From an uncultured Eubacteriales bacterium (GTDB taxonomy: Bacteria; Bacillota; Clostridia; Oscillospirales; Acutalibacteraceae), in contig CARTIQ010000003.1 in the NCBI GenBank assembly GCA_949068525.1, positions 19,077 through 83,076 on the forward strand: a stretch of DNA of 64,000 nucleotides, in the 5' to 3' direction. The position numbers were made by a program, and so were the translations under genes. The notes below the pieces were generated by a model. That model saw only the letters and a list, made by a program, of their open reading frames with translations, was not told where the DNA came from and did no database searches. Positions 52,161 to 60,660 of this stretch are shown piece by piece; within the stretch, counting starts at the first letter, position 1, and each line of letters starts with the position of its first letter.

Positions 52161-53996
52161 ATGTGCGGGATAATTGGCTATATCGGTTACGATAACGCTA
52201 CGCCGCTACTTATTGAAGGCTTAAAAAAGCTTGAGTATAGAGGATACGATTCTGCTGGAGTTGCTGTTCATACTGGAAATAGTTTAGAAGTTGCAAAGGC
52301 TAAGGGAAAGCTTTATGCTCTTAGCGAAAAATTGCAAAAAATACCTCAGCTAGTTGGGAACTTAGGGATAGCACATACCAGATGGGCTACACATGGTGAA
52401 CCATCTGAGCAAAATTCGCACCCTATTTTAAGTATGTCCGGAAGATTTGCTGTTGTTCATAACGGAATTATCGAAAATTACATCTCAATAAAAGAGGAAC
52501 TCTTAAAAAAAGGTATAAAGTTTTTGTCTGACACGGATACCGAAGTCGTGGCGCAATTGCTAGATATTTATTATGATGGCGATATTCTAAGCGCTGTGAT
52601 TAAGGTAATAAATAAAATAGAGGGCTCATACGCATTGGGGATAACTTGTGCGGAACGCCCGGACGAATTGATTGCATTAAAAAAGGCTAGTCCGCTTATT
52701 GTAGGTGTTGGCGAGGGTGAAAACTTTATTGCTTCGGATGCGACTGCTATAGTGCATAGGACTAAAGATATCATCAGGCTTGAGGATGAGGAAGTAGCTA
52801 TAGTTAAGGCAGATAGCATCAAGATTTATAATAAAAATAAAAAAGAAATCTCAAAAGAGATTGTACACATAGACTGGGATGTTGCTGCTGCAGAGAAATC
52901 GGGCCATGAACATTTTATGATAAAGGAGATAATGGAACAGCCAAAGGCTATTGTGAATACAATTAGACCACGGATAAAAGATGGTAAAATTGTATTTGAA
53001 CAAGATGGTTTTAATCTTTCTTTGGATGATTTAAAAAATATAAACAAGATTTGCATTTTGGCGTGCGGCTCGGCTTATCACGTTGGGTGTGTTGCTAAAT
53101 ACATTTTTGAGAAAACTCTTCGCACACCGGTTGAGGTTGAAGTTGCGTCGGAGTTTCGCTACATGAAGCCTATTGTTGACGGGAACACTTTGGTCGTTGC
53201 AATTAGCCAATCTGGCGAAACAGCAGATACTTTAGCTGCAATTAAAGAGGCAAAAGATCTTGGCGCTAGGGTTTTATCCATTGTAAATGTGGTCGGTAGC
53301 TCCATTGCAACTTGCTCGGACAATGTGATATACACCTGGGCAGGTCCCGAAATTGCCGTTGCAACAACAAAGGCTTACAGCACACAGCTGTGTGTTATAT
53401 ATATGCTGGCAAATTATATGGCAGAAAAGCTTTCCAGAATAAATTCAGATCTGTACTCCTCGTATGTAGACAATTTACTCAACCTTCCTTCAAAGGTAGA
53501 GGAAGTTTTAAAAAATCAAGAGTCCATCAAGGCCTTAGCTAAAAATTTTTATGATTGCAAAAATGTATTTTTTATCGGCAGAAATACTGATTACTCAGTT
53601 TCACTTGAAGGCTCCTTGAAATTAAAGGAGATTTCGTATATTCATTCCGAAGCCTACCCTGCCGGGGAACTTAAGCATGGCACGATTTCTCTAATTGAGA
53701 AAGGCACTCTGGTTGTGGCTTTGGCGACCAATGATGCTTTATTTGATAAGATGATTAGTAATATAAAAGAAGTGAAGGCCAGAGGTGCTACAGTTTTGCT
53801 TTTGACTACGGAAAAGCATAGGGCAGAGGCTGAATCTGTGTCAGATTATTGCATATACATTCCTAAAATTTCGGATATGATGATGCCTTCGCTGGCAGTT
53901 GTCCCGTTGCAACTTTTTGCTTATTATATTGCATATTTAAAGGGTTGCGATATTGATAAACCACGAAATCTTGCAAAGTCTGTTACTGTAGAGTAA
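52161..53996 (+). CDS. glmS: glutamine--fructose-6-phosphate aminotransferase (isomerizing)
   Basis: GlmS makes glucosamine-6-phosphate, the first step to UDP-GlcNAc and peptidoglycan. The 611 residues start MCGIIGYIG with the N-terminal nucleophile C2, followed by the glutaminase domain (RWATHGEPSEQNSHP, GIIENY) and two SIS sugar-isomerase domains (about 280-600; SGETADTLAAIKEAK, TKAYSTQL). It ends in KPRNLAKSVTVE, the conserved C-terminus. ATG 52161 follows AGGGGGAG. Confidence 0.97.
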   Translation: MCGIIGYIGYDNATPLLIEGLKKLEYRGYDSAGVAVHTGNSLEVAKAKGKLYALSEKLQKIPQLVGNLGIAHTRWATHGEPSEQNSHPILSMSGRFAVVHNGIIENYISIKEELLKKGIKFLSDTDTEVVAQLLDIYYDGDILSAVIKVINKIEGSYALGITCAERPDELIALKKASPLIVGVGEGENFIASDATAIVHRTKDIIRLEDEEVAIVKADSIKIYNKNKKEISKEIVHIDWDVAAAEKSGHEHFMIKEIMEQPKAIVNTIRPRIKDGKIVFEQDGFNLSLDDLKNINKICILACGSAYHVGCVAKYIFEKTLRTPVEVEVASEFRYMKPIVDGNTLVVAISQSGETADTLAAIKEAKDLGARVLSIVNVVGSSIATCSDNVIYTWAGPEIAVATTKAYSTQLCVIYMLANYMAEKLSRINSDLYSSYVDNLLNLPSKVEEVLKNQESIKALAKNFYDCKNVFFIGRNTDYSVSLEGSLKLKEISYIHSEAYPAGELKHGTISLIEKGTLVVALATNDALFDKMISNIKEVKARGATVLLLTTEKHRAEAESVSDYCIYIPKISDMMMPSLAVVPLQLFAYYIAYLKGCDIDKPRNLAKSVTVE

Positions 53997-54029
53997 ATTT
54001 TATAATTATGAGTAGGAATAAAAACAGTT

Positions 54030-54043
54030 TGTAAGCGCTTAGT
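54030..54043 (+). promoter_or_regulatory. cre-like palindrome (candidate CcpA site)
   Basis: TGTAAGCGCTTAGT contains the perfect palindrome TAAGCGCTTA and matches the catabolite-responsive element consensus TGWAANCGNTNWCA except for the last two bases. It lies 34 nt after the glmS stop and directly before a possible promoter (TTGCGA at 54045, TAAAAT at 54067, 16-bp spacer) for the DUF1540 gene. Confidence 0.4.
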
Positions 54044-54204
54044 TTTGCGATCTTTTCTGGAGTTGTTAAAATTTATTTAAAAATTTAATCTAATTTTGAA
54101 TATTAATCTGGACGGTTGCTCAAAATATAAACATCGGCAAATCTAAAACTCACGCAGTTTTGTCTAAGATTTGTTAATTTATGTTTATTGGAGGAGATTT
54201 ATCT

Positions 54205-54372
54205 ATGAGTAGTAAAGACGCAAATCCAAGTATAAAATGTTCGGTTGTTCAGTGCAAACATCATTGTGGGACGGTTGACTATTGCGCGTTGGACGAAATT
54301 CAAGTGGGAACTCACGAAGAAAATCCAACAGTTGTTCAATGCACCGACTGCGAATCCTTTGAGGTAAAATGA
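54205..54372 (+). CDS. DUF1540 domain protein
   Basis: About 55 residues from ATG 54205, 8 nt after GGAGGAG. It fits DUF1540: IKCSVVQCKHHCG, YCALDEIQVG, then QCTDCESFEV. The six cysteines are likely to bind metal. Such proteins are common in Clostridia, their function is unknown. It is a single gene with its own terminator. Confidence 0.85.
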   Translation: MSSKDANPSIKCSVVQCKHHCGTVDYCALDEIQVGTHEENPTVVQCTDCESFEVK

Positions 54373-54434
54373 TAAAAATTTTTTATTGATCTTTTAAAAT
54401 AATTTTGATTAAAAAAATCTTACTTTTCTAATCC

Positions 54435-54480
54435 GGAAATAAAAATGCAAAAATAGTGTTTTTATTTCCTTTTTTTATTT
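54435..54480 (+). terminator. intrinsic terminator of the DUF1540 gene
   Basis: GGAAATAAAAA (54435-54445) pairs with TTTTTATTTCC (54459-54469) around a 13-nt loop, followed by TTTTTTTATTT. An extended -10 TGG-TATAAT (54489-54494) for azlC follows directly. Confidence 0.85.
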
Positions 54481-54485
54481 GGCTG

Positions 54486-54494
54486 TGGTATAAT
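54486..54494 (+). promoter_or_regulatory. extended -10 promoter candidate of azlCD
   Basis: TGG-TATAAT (TATAAT at 54489-54494) without a good -35 at 17 bp. Start near 54501, about 80 nt before azlC. Confidence 0.5.
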
Positions 54495-54581
54495 ATTTTT
54501 TAACTGTTAATGCTTGTCCGTTTGCATTTATTTACATTTTATGGCAGTTTAGATTTTGATTTAGGAGGCGTTATTGCAATA

Positions 54582-55322
54582 ATGGGAAAAAATAAATCTT
54601 TATTTACGCAGGGCTTAAAAGAGGGTTTTCCTATTGGAATGGGATATTTGCCACTTGCTTTTTCTTTGGGTGTTAATGCCGCTACGGATGGCTTTAAGTT
54701 TTTTACTTCTGTTGCCATGTCTTTGCTAAGCTTTACCGGCGTTGGCCAAATGAATGCAATGGCTTTGATGCTTGAAAACGCAACTTATTTTAGTATTTTT
54801 ATTTCACTTATAGTTATCAATCTTCGGAATATTGTGCTTTCTTTGTCTTTGACTCAGCGGCTAGAAGAAAACGTAAGCCTTTGGCAACGCTTGATAATTG
54901 CTATGGGCAATACTGATGAAATTTTTGCACTCACAATCCGTAGGGAGGGAAAAATTCCTGCAGATTACTTTATCGGTGTTATGACGTTTCCTTATTTTGC
55001 ATGGGCTTTTGGTACTGTGGTGGGGAATTTCGCAACTACTCTTGTACCAAAAGATATTTGCATTGTTATGAGTATGGCTTTATATGCTATGCTAATTGCG
55101 GCGGTTGTTCCTGCTGTTAAAAAGTCTCGTTCAGTGTTGTTTGTCGCTGTTTTGTCTGGAGTGTTAAGCTTTGTTATGCAAGGAGTCAAACCTATAAACG
55201 CAGCTTTGGTCGGGTTAATGGGCAAATCGGCTTCATCTTGGATTTTGGTTGCGGGCTCAGTGTTTACGGCCGCAACTGCAGCGTACATTTGGCCGGTTAA
55301 AGATATTAAGGAGGAAAATTAA
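54582..55322 (+). CDS. azlC: AzlC-family branched-chain amino acid exporter, large subunit
   Basis: About 246 residues from ATG 54582, after TAGGAGG; codons upstream to 54510 include the -10 region's leader and are rejected. AzlC/YgaZ is the large subunit of a branched-chain amino acid (and azaleucine) exporter. Signatures are GLKEGFPIGMGYLPLAFSLGV, FTGVGQMNAMALM, and NLRNIVLSLSLTQRL. About seven membrane segments. Its partner azlD starts 2 nt later. Confidence 0.92.
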   Translation: MGKNKSLFTQGLKEGFPIGMGYLPLAFSLGVNAATDGFKFFTSVAMSLLSFTGVGQMNAMALMLENATYFSIFISLIVINLRNIVLSLSLTQRLEENVSLWQRLIIAMGNTDEIFALTIRREGKIPADYFIGVMTFPYFAWAFGTVVGNFATTLVPKDICIVMSMALYAMLIAAVVPAVKKSRSVLFVAVLSGVLSFVMQGVKPINAALVGLMGKSASSWILVAGSVFTAATAAYIWPVKDIKEEN

Positions 55323-55324
55323 AA

Positions 55325-55660
55325 ATGAATAGCACTTACGCAATTATTGGTGTAATTATCCTATTTGTTACTACTTATTTTACGAGAATGTTGCCTCTAG
55401 TTTTCTGCAAAAAGCCGATTCAAAATACATTTTTAAAATCTTTGCTTGCCTATTTACCATACGCTGTTTTAACTTCTATGTTGATTCCAGAAATTTTTAA
55501 CGGCCCATACGGGTTAATTCCCGGTATTTTAGGCTTTATAGTCGCGGTATCACTTGCTTACCTTAACCGTAGCCTGATTGTTGTTTTGGCTGTTTCAACC
55601 TTGGTTACATATATTACAATGATATTTAACCCGCAAATAATGTCAATGCTTGGGGCATAA
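55325..55660 (+). CDS. azlD: AzlD-family branched-chain amino acid exporter, small subunit
   Basis: The 111 residues form four membrane segments: TTYFTRMLPLVF, SLLAYLPYAVLTSMLIPEIF, LIPGILGFIVAVSLAYLNRSL and VVLAVSTLVTYI. TRMLP and YLPYAVLT are AzlD signatures. It pairs with AzlC; no Lrp-type regulator is adjacent. Ended by a terminator. Confidence 0.92.
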   Translation: MNSTYAIIGVIILFVTTYFTRMLPLVFCKKPIQNTFLKSLLAYLPYAVLTSMLIPEIFNGPYGLIPGILGFIVAVSLAYLNRSLIVVLAVSTLVTYITMIFNPQIMSMLGA

Positions 55661-55683
55661 TAAATATTTTCAAATATATAATA

Positions 55684-55722
55684 AAAAATTCCGCTGATTT
55701 ATTTTTGGCGGAGTTTTTTTAC
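55684..55722 (+). terminator. intrinsic terminator of azlCD
   Basis: AAAAATTCCGC (55684-55694) pairs with GCGGAGTTTTT (55708-55718; one G-U) around a 13-nt loop and runs into further T. It may also serve the convergent recombinase gene. Confidence 0.8.
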
Positions 55723-55741
55723 AAATAATTATGTTATTACT

Positions 55742-56713
55742 TTATCGTTTTATATTTGACAAGGGATTGGATGAAATAGCCTTTTGAATTTGCTTATTTG
55801 AAAGATGAGTATATATTTCGGTGGTGCCAAGATTCGTGTGGCCAAGAATATCCTTAAGCACGCGGATGTCAACTTCGCCATATTGGTACATTAAAGTTGC
55901 AGCAGTATGGCGCAATTTGTGCACAGAATAGCCCTGGTTATCAAGACCTATCTCCTCAAGATATTTTTTTACTATAAACTGTACGGTTTTTGGGCTAATC
56001 CTTTTATTGAGTCTGCTTATAAACAGTGCGTTCCTATCTTTTAAATTGTTTTTAGGCCGTACTTTTATGTAATTTTTTAGAGCTAACAGACAAGCTTTGT
56101 TCAAATATACAATGCGCTCTTTGTTGCCTTTACCCGTTAATTTTAACGTATTATCGCTTCTAATATCGTTCAAATTAATGCCAACAAGCTCTGATAACCT
56201 CATCCCGCAGTTTAAAAACAAAGTTAAAATGCAATAATCGCGCTCTTTATAGGGCCCTTTAACGCAGTTTAAGAGAGATATACTTTGTTCCAAAGTTAAA
56301 AATTGGGGCAAAGAAGCCTTTCTTTTGGGCATGTCGAGATCTTTAACGGGATCATTTTTTAACAGCCCGGCCTTATTAACAAGGTAATTAAAAAATGATT
56401 TTAAACTAGAGATTTTTCTAGCCCTAGTTGTAGCATTGTTTTTGCGTTCCACCAATAAATAATTAAGATATTCATACAGGTCTGAGAGCGTTATTTTCTC
56501 AATTAAGTCAATATTTACGTCTTTTATAGAGATTTCTTCAAACACCAAAAACTCCGGAACTAACTTTTTTGAATATTTGATATACCGAAAAAAAGTGCGC
56601 AAATCAATATAATATTCATCAACAGTTTTGGGAGATTTCCCCTTAACTATCTGCATATAGCCCAAAAAATCTATTAAAATTTGAGGTGCTTCATAAATTA
56701 TAGATGTCTTCAT
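55742..56713 (-). CDS. XerC/XerD-type tyrosine recombinase
   Basis: The 323 residues have an N-terminal SAM-like DNA-binding domain (about 8-115) and the catalytic domain with the full set R172 (CGMRLSEL), K195 (GKGNKER), H265 and R268 (HKLRHTAAT), H292 (GHTNLGTTE) and the nucleophile Y301. It may be a chromosomal Xer enzyme or the integrase of a lost element; no dif site, repeats or phage genes are beside it. Its gene is convergent with azlD and is followed upstream by the 6S RNA gene. Confidence 0.88.
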   Translation of the reverse strand: MKTSIIYEAPQILIDFLGYMQIVKGKSPKTVDEYYIDLRTFFRYIKYSKKLVPEFLVFEEISIKDVNIDLIEKITLSDLYEYLNYLLVERKNNATTRARKISSLKSFFNYLVNKAGLLKNDPVKDLDMPKRKASLPQFLTLEQSISLLNCVKGPYKERDYCILTLFLNCGMRLSELVGINLNDIRSDNTLKLTGKGNKERIVYLNKACLLALKNYIKVRPKNNLKDRNALFISRLNKRISPKTVQFIVKKYLEEIGLDNQGYSVHKLRHTAATLMYQYGEVDIRVLKDILGHTNLGTTEIYTHLSNKQIQKAISSNPLSNIKR

Positions 56714-56785
56714 AAAAAAAGTCCCTTATAAATAGTGTGCACAAAAAAATAAAATAAAAAATTTAACTAAAAATTCAAGACTTAA

Positions 56786-56982
56786 TAAAAAGCCCCACCC
56801 AACCGTAACGTGTTTATGATAACCTGCCTACCAAAAAGCAGGTGGGTGCCAGCCTATAGGCTTCACGCTCCCTTCATCCGAATAATCGGGAGGTCTGCAA
56901 TTCACCTAGAGAGCGAAGCTCCCAATCATATGTTTGTAGGGTTATACAACACGGTCCGCGAATCGGGCAGGATTCAATTTAT
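56786..56982 (-). ncRNA. ssrS: probable 6S RNA (SsrS)
   Basis: A ~197-nt unit on the minus strand has its own promoter and no frame on that strand. It folds as a long closed rod: CCTGCCCGA (from 56971) pairs with TTGGGTGGGG near the 3' end (56802-56793), CGTGTT (56953-56948) with AACACG (56814-56809), a loose middle, and an apical CCGA-TTAT-TCGG hairpin in a GGGAG/CTCCC arm. Rod shape, size and an autonomous promoter are 6S hallmarks. It is more G+C-rich than its surroundings. An open frame on the plus strand is not coding. SRP RNA and tmRNA motifs are absent. Confidence 0.6.
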
Positions 56983-56988
56983 ATTGCA

Positions 56989-57017
56989 ATTATAACATAA
57001 AAAACTCAGGATGTAAA
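56989..57017 (-). promoter_or_regulatory. sigma-A promoter of the 6S RNA candidate
   Basis: On the minus strand TTTACA (57017-57012), 17-bp spacer, TATAAT (56994-56989). Start near 56982. Confidence 0.7.
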
Positions 57018-57036
57018 GATATTTAATATAAAATGT

Positions 57037-57357
57037 CTAAAAACTTTGGCTGTTCCCGTTGCAGCTATACATATCTTCAAAATGAGTTTCAAATGAATCT
57101 GCTAATTTTTTTAGCAAAACGTCATCTTCAACCTCAGCCAAAACTTGCTCTCCGTTTTCATAAATGGCCTCAAATATATAATAAGAGTCGCTGTCATCAA
57201 GCCTATCTATACTACCTTCAGTGCCACTGTTCTTTTGAGGTAACAAAGCATAAAAGCAGCCGTCGTCATTTTCGAGCACGTCTAAAATTTCAAAAGAATG
57301 TTCAATTCCATCGTCGTCGATAAGAGTAATTAAATTTGCGGTAAATTCGTTATTCAT
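57037..57357 (-). CDS. DUF1292 domain protein
   Basis: About 106 residues from ATG 57357, 9 nt after TAGGAG; TTG 57366 would be too close to that site. It fits DUF1292 (YrzB-like): ITLIDDDGIEHSFEILDVLENDDGCFYALLP, split after the first strands, and YYIFEAIYENGEQVLAEVED. Acidic, cytoplasmic, function unknown; usually encoded beside ruvX in B. subtilis, here far from it. Confidence 0.88.
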   Translation of the reverse strand: MNNEFTANLITLIDDDGIEHSFEILDVLENDDGCFYALLPQKNSGTEGSIDRLDDSDSYYIFEAIYENGEQVLAEVEDDVLLKKLADSFETHFEDMYSCNGNSQSF

Positions 57358-57392
57358 AAAATTCAACTCCTAACACAGTTCATACTAAGATA

Positions 57393-57421
57393 ATTTTACA
57401 ATTTTTCGCCCAAATAGTCAA
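57393..57421 (-). promoter_or_regulatory. sigma-A promoter of the DUF1292 gene
   Basis: On the minus strand TTGACT (57421-57416), 17-bp spacer, TAAAAT (57398-57393). Confidence 0.65.
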
Positions 57422-57525
57422 CAGCAATGAGGAAATAAGCTACCCAAATTAATTTATTTGTTTTGCATAAGAGCTAAGGGCAAAGGAATATATATAAATT
57501 ATACTATTCAACTGTGGGTGATTAG

Positions 57526-58596
57526 GTGATTTACAAAATTTTAAATAAAAAATATATAGCTGCGGCGATGATTGCTGTGATTGTCCCGACGTTTGCAGGA
57601 ATCTTTTCGATAAGTAATATTAACGGCAGAGATGGCGTTATGGCGGTAAATGAGTCCGGGCAGGTAGAAGACGAGCAAAAGAATAAAAATTTTATAAAGT
57701 ACGCAGAGTTTAAGATCCCCTATGAGGCACTGGAAAAAGCAATGAAGATAGACATAGAGAGCCATGAAAAGGAGGTAAAAATAAATTGGATAGACCTCTT
57801 GGCCTATCTATCGGCAAAATATGGTGGGGATTTTAAAAGCCATTATAAAGCAAAGGACATGGATGTAATGGCCGAAGAATTAAAAAATGGCAAAAGCCTC
57901 GAGGAGTTAACCGCAAAAATGAAATATTTTAAATATTATAAAGACGTATATACCGCGGTTTTGGAGGAATTTATCGGCAATTATAGTATTCAGGTAGATA
58001 CCAATGAAAACGGTGAAGCTGTTTTTGAAGATAAATACGGCCTAAAAGCTTTTTTGCCCATAGCCAAGACTTTTCCCTACCAACACTATGACGATTTTGG
58101 AGCATCCAGAAGTTATGGATACGCGCGTCCGCACTTAGGGCACGACATGATGGCTGCAGTCGGCACACCGGTAATTGCAATAGAATCTGGGACCGTTGAG
58201 ATAATGGGATGGAATCAATACGGAGGCTGGCGAGTGGGCATCCGCAGCTTTGACAAAAAAAGATATTACTATTATGCTCATTTGAGGAAGGATAAACCCT
58301 TCCACGAAGAACTTTGCGAGGGTAAAGTAGTAAAGGCGGGAGATGTAATCGGTTATGTTGGCAGAACGGGATATAGCCCAAATGAAAACGTAAATAATAT
58401 CGAAACCAGCCACCTGCATGTGGGATTGGAGCTTATCTTTGACGAATCTCAAAAAGAAAGCAATAATGAGATTTGGGTAGATCTATACGATATTACTAAA
58501 TTGTTGTCGAAAAATCAGTCTGCAGTGAAGAGAATTCCCGAAACTAAACAGTTCTATCGGCAATTTAACTTTAAAGAACCGAATTTAAATAAATAA
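57526..58596 (+). CDS. membrane-anchored M23-family peptidase-like protein
   Basis: The 356 residues begin with one membrane segment (about 10-28), then a helical region of about 150 residues, then an M23/LytM domain (about 185-310): RPHLGHDMMA supplies the H and D metal ligands and SHLHVGLE the H-x-H pair, with VIGYVGRTG between them. M23 enzymes cut peptidoglycan cross-links. GTG 57526 has only a weak GGG site. The SpoIIQ type of sporulation protein has a similar layout; a sigma-F-like sequence upstream (57465) adds weak support. It is a single gene between two intergenic regions. Confidence 0.8.
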   Translation: MIYKILNKKYIAAAMIAVIVPTFAGIFSISNINGRDGVMAVNESGQVEDEQKNKNFIKYAEFKIPYEALEKAMKIDIESHEKEVKINWIDLLAYLSAKYGGDFKSHYKAKDMDVMAEELKNGKSLEELTAKMKYFKYYKDVYTAVLEEFIGNYSIQVDTNENGEAVFEDKYGLKAFLPIAKTFPYQHYDDFGASRSYGYARPHLGHDMMAAVGTPVIAIESGTVEIMGWNQYGGWRVGIRSFDKKRYYYYAHLRKDKPFHEELCEGKVVKAGDVIGYVGRTGYSPNENVNNIETSHLHVGLELIFDESQKESNNEIWVDLYDITKLLSKNQSAVKRIPETKQFYRQFNFKEPNLNK

Positions 58597-58627
58597 ATCT
58601 TAAATAACAACTGAGCGTCAGAGACTC

Positions 58628-58656
58628 TTGAAAATAAGGTGCATTTCGTATATAAT
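58628..58656 (+). promoter_or_regulatory. sigma-A promoter of the nucleotide-sugar dehydratase gene
   Basis: TTGAAA (58628-58633), 17-bp spacer, TATAAT (58651-58656). Start near 58663. Confidence 0.75.
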
Positions 58657-58707
58657 TTTTTAGTATATTGAAATTAAAAGAAAGTCAAAAGTTTGGTGAA
58701 GGTGCGT

Positions 58708-60564
58708 ATGCGGTTGTATAATAAATTAAAAAGACTGAGAAAATATCTGCTTTTTTTCTGTGATTTTATTATTTGGAACTTTTCTTTTTATTTTTCGTTT
58801 GCAATTAATAGAAACTGCTTTTCGCTTAAAGGATACGAGCCGGAGTTTTTGAAGAGCTTGGTAATTTTAAATGTCTGCTTTAGCGCTGTATTTATTTTGT
58901 TCCGACTTTATGATAAAATTTGGCGGTATGCCGATATAGAAGATTTTTTTTATGTTGGGCTTGCAACGGTTTTAGCAAACTTCTCATTTTGCGCACTTTC
59001 TTTGGCTTTTGATATTCACCTTGGAATACGAACCTTTGTTTTGATGGCTATTTTGTCTACTTTTGTGATGTTAATGTTTCGGCTAGTTTATCGGATTGAC
59101 CGGATGATTGAGCGACGGAATTTTCCTAACAAGGCCAAGCGAAGAATGCTTGTTGTGGGGGCTGGGGAGGCCGCTTTATTAATGCTATCAGAGTTTTCGA
59201 AGTCGCCAGATAACAATTATGTCCCAGTTTGTTTGGTGGACGACGACAACGAGAAGATCGGCAGAAGAATCGCAGGGCTAAAGGTTGTTGGAACTACAAG
59301 TGAGATTCCGTATGTTTGCGAAAAGTACGATATAGAGGTAATACTCTTTGCAATTGCTGTTTTACCGGCAAATGAAAAAAAGCGGATTTTGGACATCTGC
59401 GCACGAACAAATTTAGAGGTAAAGATTGTCCCGAATATTTATAATTTGGTGGCATCAAGCAAGCCCGTTACACCAGAGATTCGCCAGGTTGAAGTTGAGG
59501 ATTTGCTTGGCCGTGAACCGGTTATTTTTGATCCCGAAAAATACGATGATTATATTCGAGGCAAGGTTGTGATGGTTACTGGCGGGGGAGGCTCCATTGG
59601 CTCAGAGCTGTGCCGACAGGTCGCAAAATTGTCGCCTAAAAATATAATAATTCTAGATATATACGAAAACAACGCATATGATATTCAGCAGGAGTTAGTT
59701 CGAGAACATGGCGATAGTTTGAATTTTGAGGTGCAAATCGCTTCTATTCGTGACAAAGCAAAGCTTGAAAAAATATTTGAAGAGAAAAACATAGATGTAA
59801 TATTTCATGCAGCAGCGCATAAACATGTGCCTTTGATGGAGTACAACCCAGAAGAGGCCGTAAAAAATAACGTTTTTGGCACGCTTAATGTCGTTTCACT
59901 GGCAGACAAATACAACGTGAAAACTTTTGTTTTGATCTCTACTGACAAAGCCGTGAATCCTACAAATATTATGGGCGCCACCAAAAGAATTTGCGAGATG
60001 ATCGTGCAAAGCATGAATAAACTTAGCAAAACCAACTTTGTTGCCGTTCGATTTGGGAACGTGCTGGGCTCCAATGGTTCAGTGATTCCTCTTTTTAAAG
60101 AGCAGATAAAAAAGGGTGGGCCAGTTACTGTGACTCACCCGGATATTATCCGGTACTTCATGACTATTACGGAGGCGATTTCGCTAGTCTTAACGGCTGG
60201 CGGATTTGCCAAGGGTGGTGAGATTTTCGTTTTGGATATGGGTGAACCTGTCAAAATAAAAGATCTTGCGGAGAATTTGATAAGGCTTTCAGGATTTGTT
60301 CCAAATAAAGATATAAAAATAGAGTATACTGGTTTGCGTCCGGGGGAGAAGCTATTTGAAGAGTTGCTGATGGGAGAAGAAGGCATGAAAAAGACTAAGA
60401 GCAAGAAGATATACATAGGTAGCTCTATAGAGTTTGATCAGGATGAGTTTAATGAGCAGTTGCGGTTGCTATATGATTATTCGCAGAGCAATGATAAAAT
60501 TATGATCGAAAAGACATTAGAAAAAATAGTCCCGACCTTTAACCATAAGCCAAATACCAATTGA
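58708..60564 (+). CDS. membrane-bound nucleotide-sugar 4,6-dehydratase (CapD/PglF type)
   Basis: About 618 residues from ATG 58708, 5 nt after GAAGG; nearby TTG 58693 and GTG 58696/58702 cannot be ruled out. Four N-terminal membrane segments (to about residue 130) are followed by a first Rossmann domain (MLVVGAGEAA) and the catalytic SDR domain: VMVTGGGGSIGSELCRQ, AAAHKHVPLME, STDKAVNPTNIMGATKR, where Met replaces the usual Tyr of the SDR triad, as in PglF/CapD. Substrate probably UDP-GlcNAc, feeding glycan or capsule synthesis. No glycosyltransferases are adjacent. Confidence 0.92.
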   Translation: MRLYNKLKRLRKYLLFFCDFIIWNFSFYFSFAINRNCFSLKGYEPEFLKSLVILNVCFSAVFILFRLYDKIWRYADIEDFFYVGLATVLANFSFCALSLAFDIHLGIRTFVLMAILSTFVMLMFRLVYRIDRMIERRNFPNKAKRRMLVVGAGEAALLMLSEFSKSPDNNYVPVCLVDDDNEKIGRRIAGLKVVGTTSEIPYVCEKYDIEVILFAIAVLPANEKKRILDICARTNLEVKIVPNIYNLVASSKPVTPEIRQVEVEDLLGREPVIFDPEKYDDYIRGKVVMVTGGGGSIGSELCRQVAKLSPKNIIILDIYENNAYDIQQELVREHGDSLNFEVQIASIRDKAKLEKIFEEKNIDVIFHAAAHKHVPLMEYNPEEAVKNNVFGTLNVVSLADKYNVKTFVLISTDKAVNPTNIMGATKRICEMIVQSMNKLSKTNFVAVRFGNVLGSNGSVIPLFKEQIKKGGPVTVTHPDIIRYFMTITEAISLVLTAGGFAKGGEIFVLDMGEPVKIKDLAENLIRLSGFVPNKDIKIEYTGLRPGEKLFEELLMGEEGMKKTKSKKIYIGSSIEFDQDEFNEQLRLLYDYSQSNDKIMIEKTLEKIVPTFNHKPNTN

Positions 60565-60594
60565 GATAAATGTACTTGGCCAAAAAAGAAAGAC

Positions 60595-60640
60595 AGCTTT
60601 GTGACATTTAAAATTATAAGTCACAAAACTGCTTTTTATT
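60595..60640 (+). terminator. intrinsic terminator after the dehydratase gene
   Basis: TTTGTGAC (60598-60605) pairs with GTCACAAA (60620-60627), extended by AGC/GCT across a small bulge, followed by TTTTTATTTTT. It can also serve the convergent mutase gene. Confidence 0.75.
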
Positions 60641-60660
60641 TTTGATTTTGTCTATGATGA

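Noticed and set aside
56810..56995. 61-codon open frame on the plus strand
   Set aside because: It lies antisense to the structured RNA with its own promoter, has no ribosome site, and its sequence is explained by the RNA stems.
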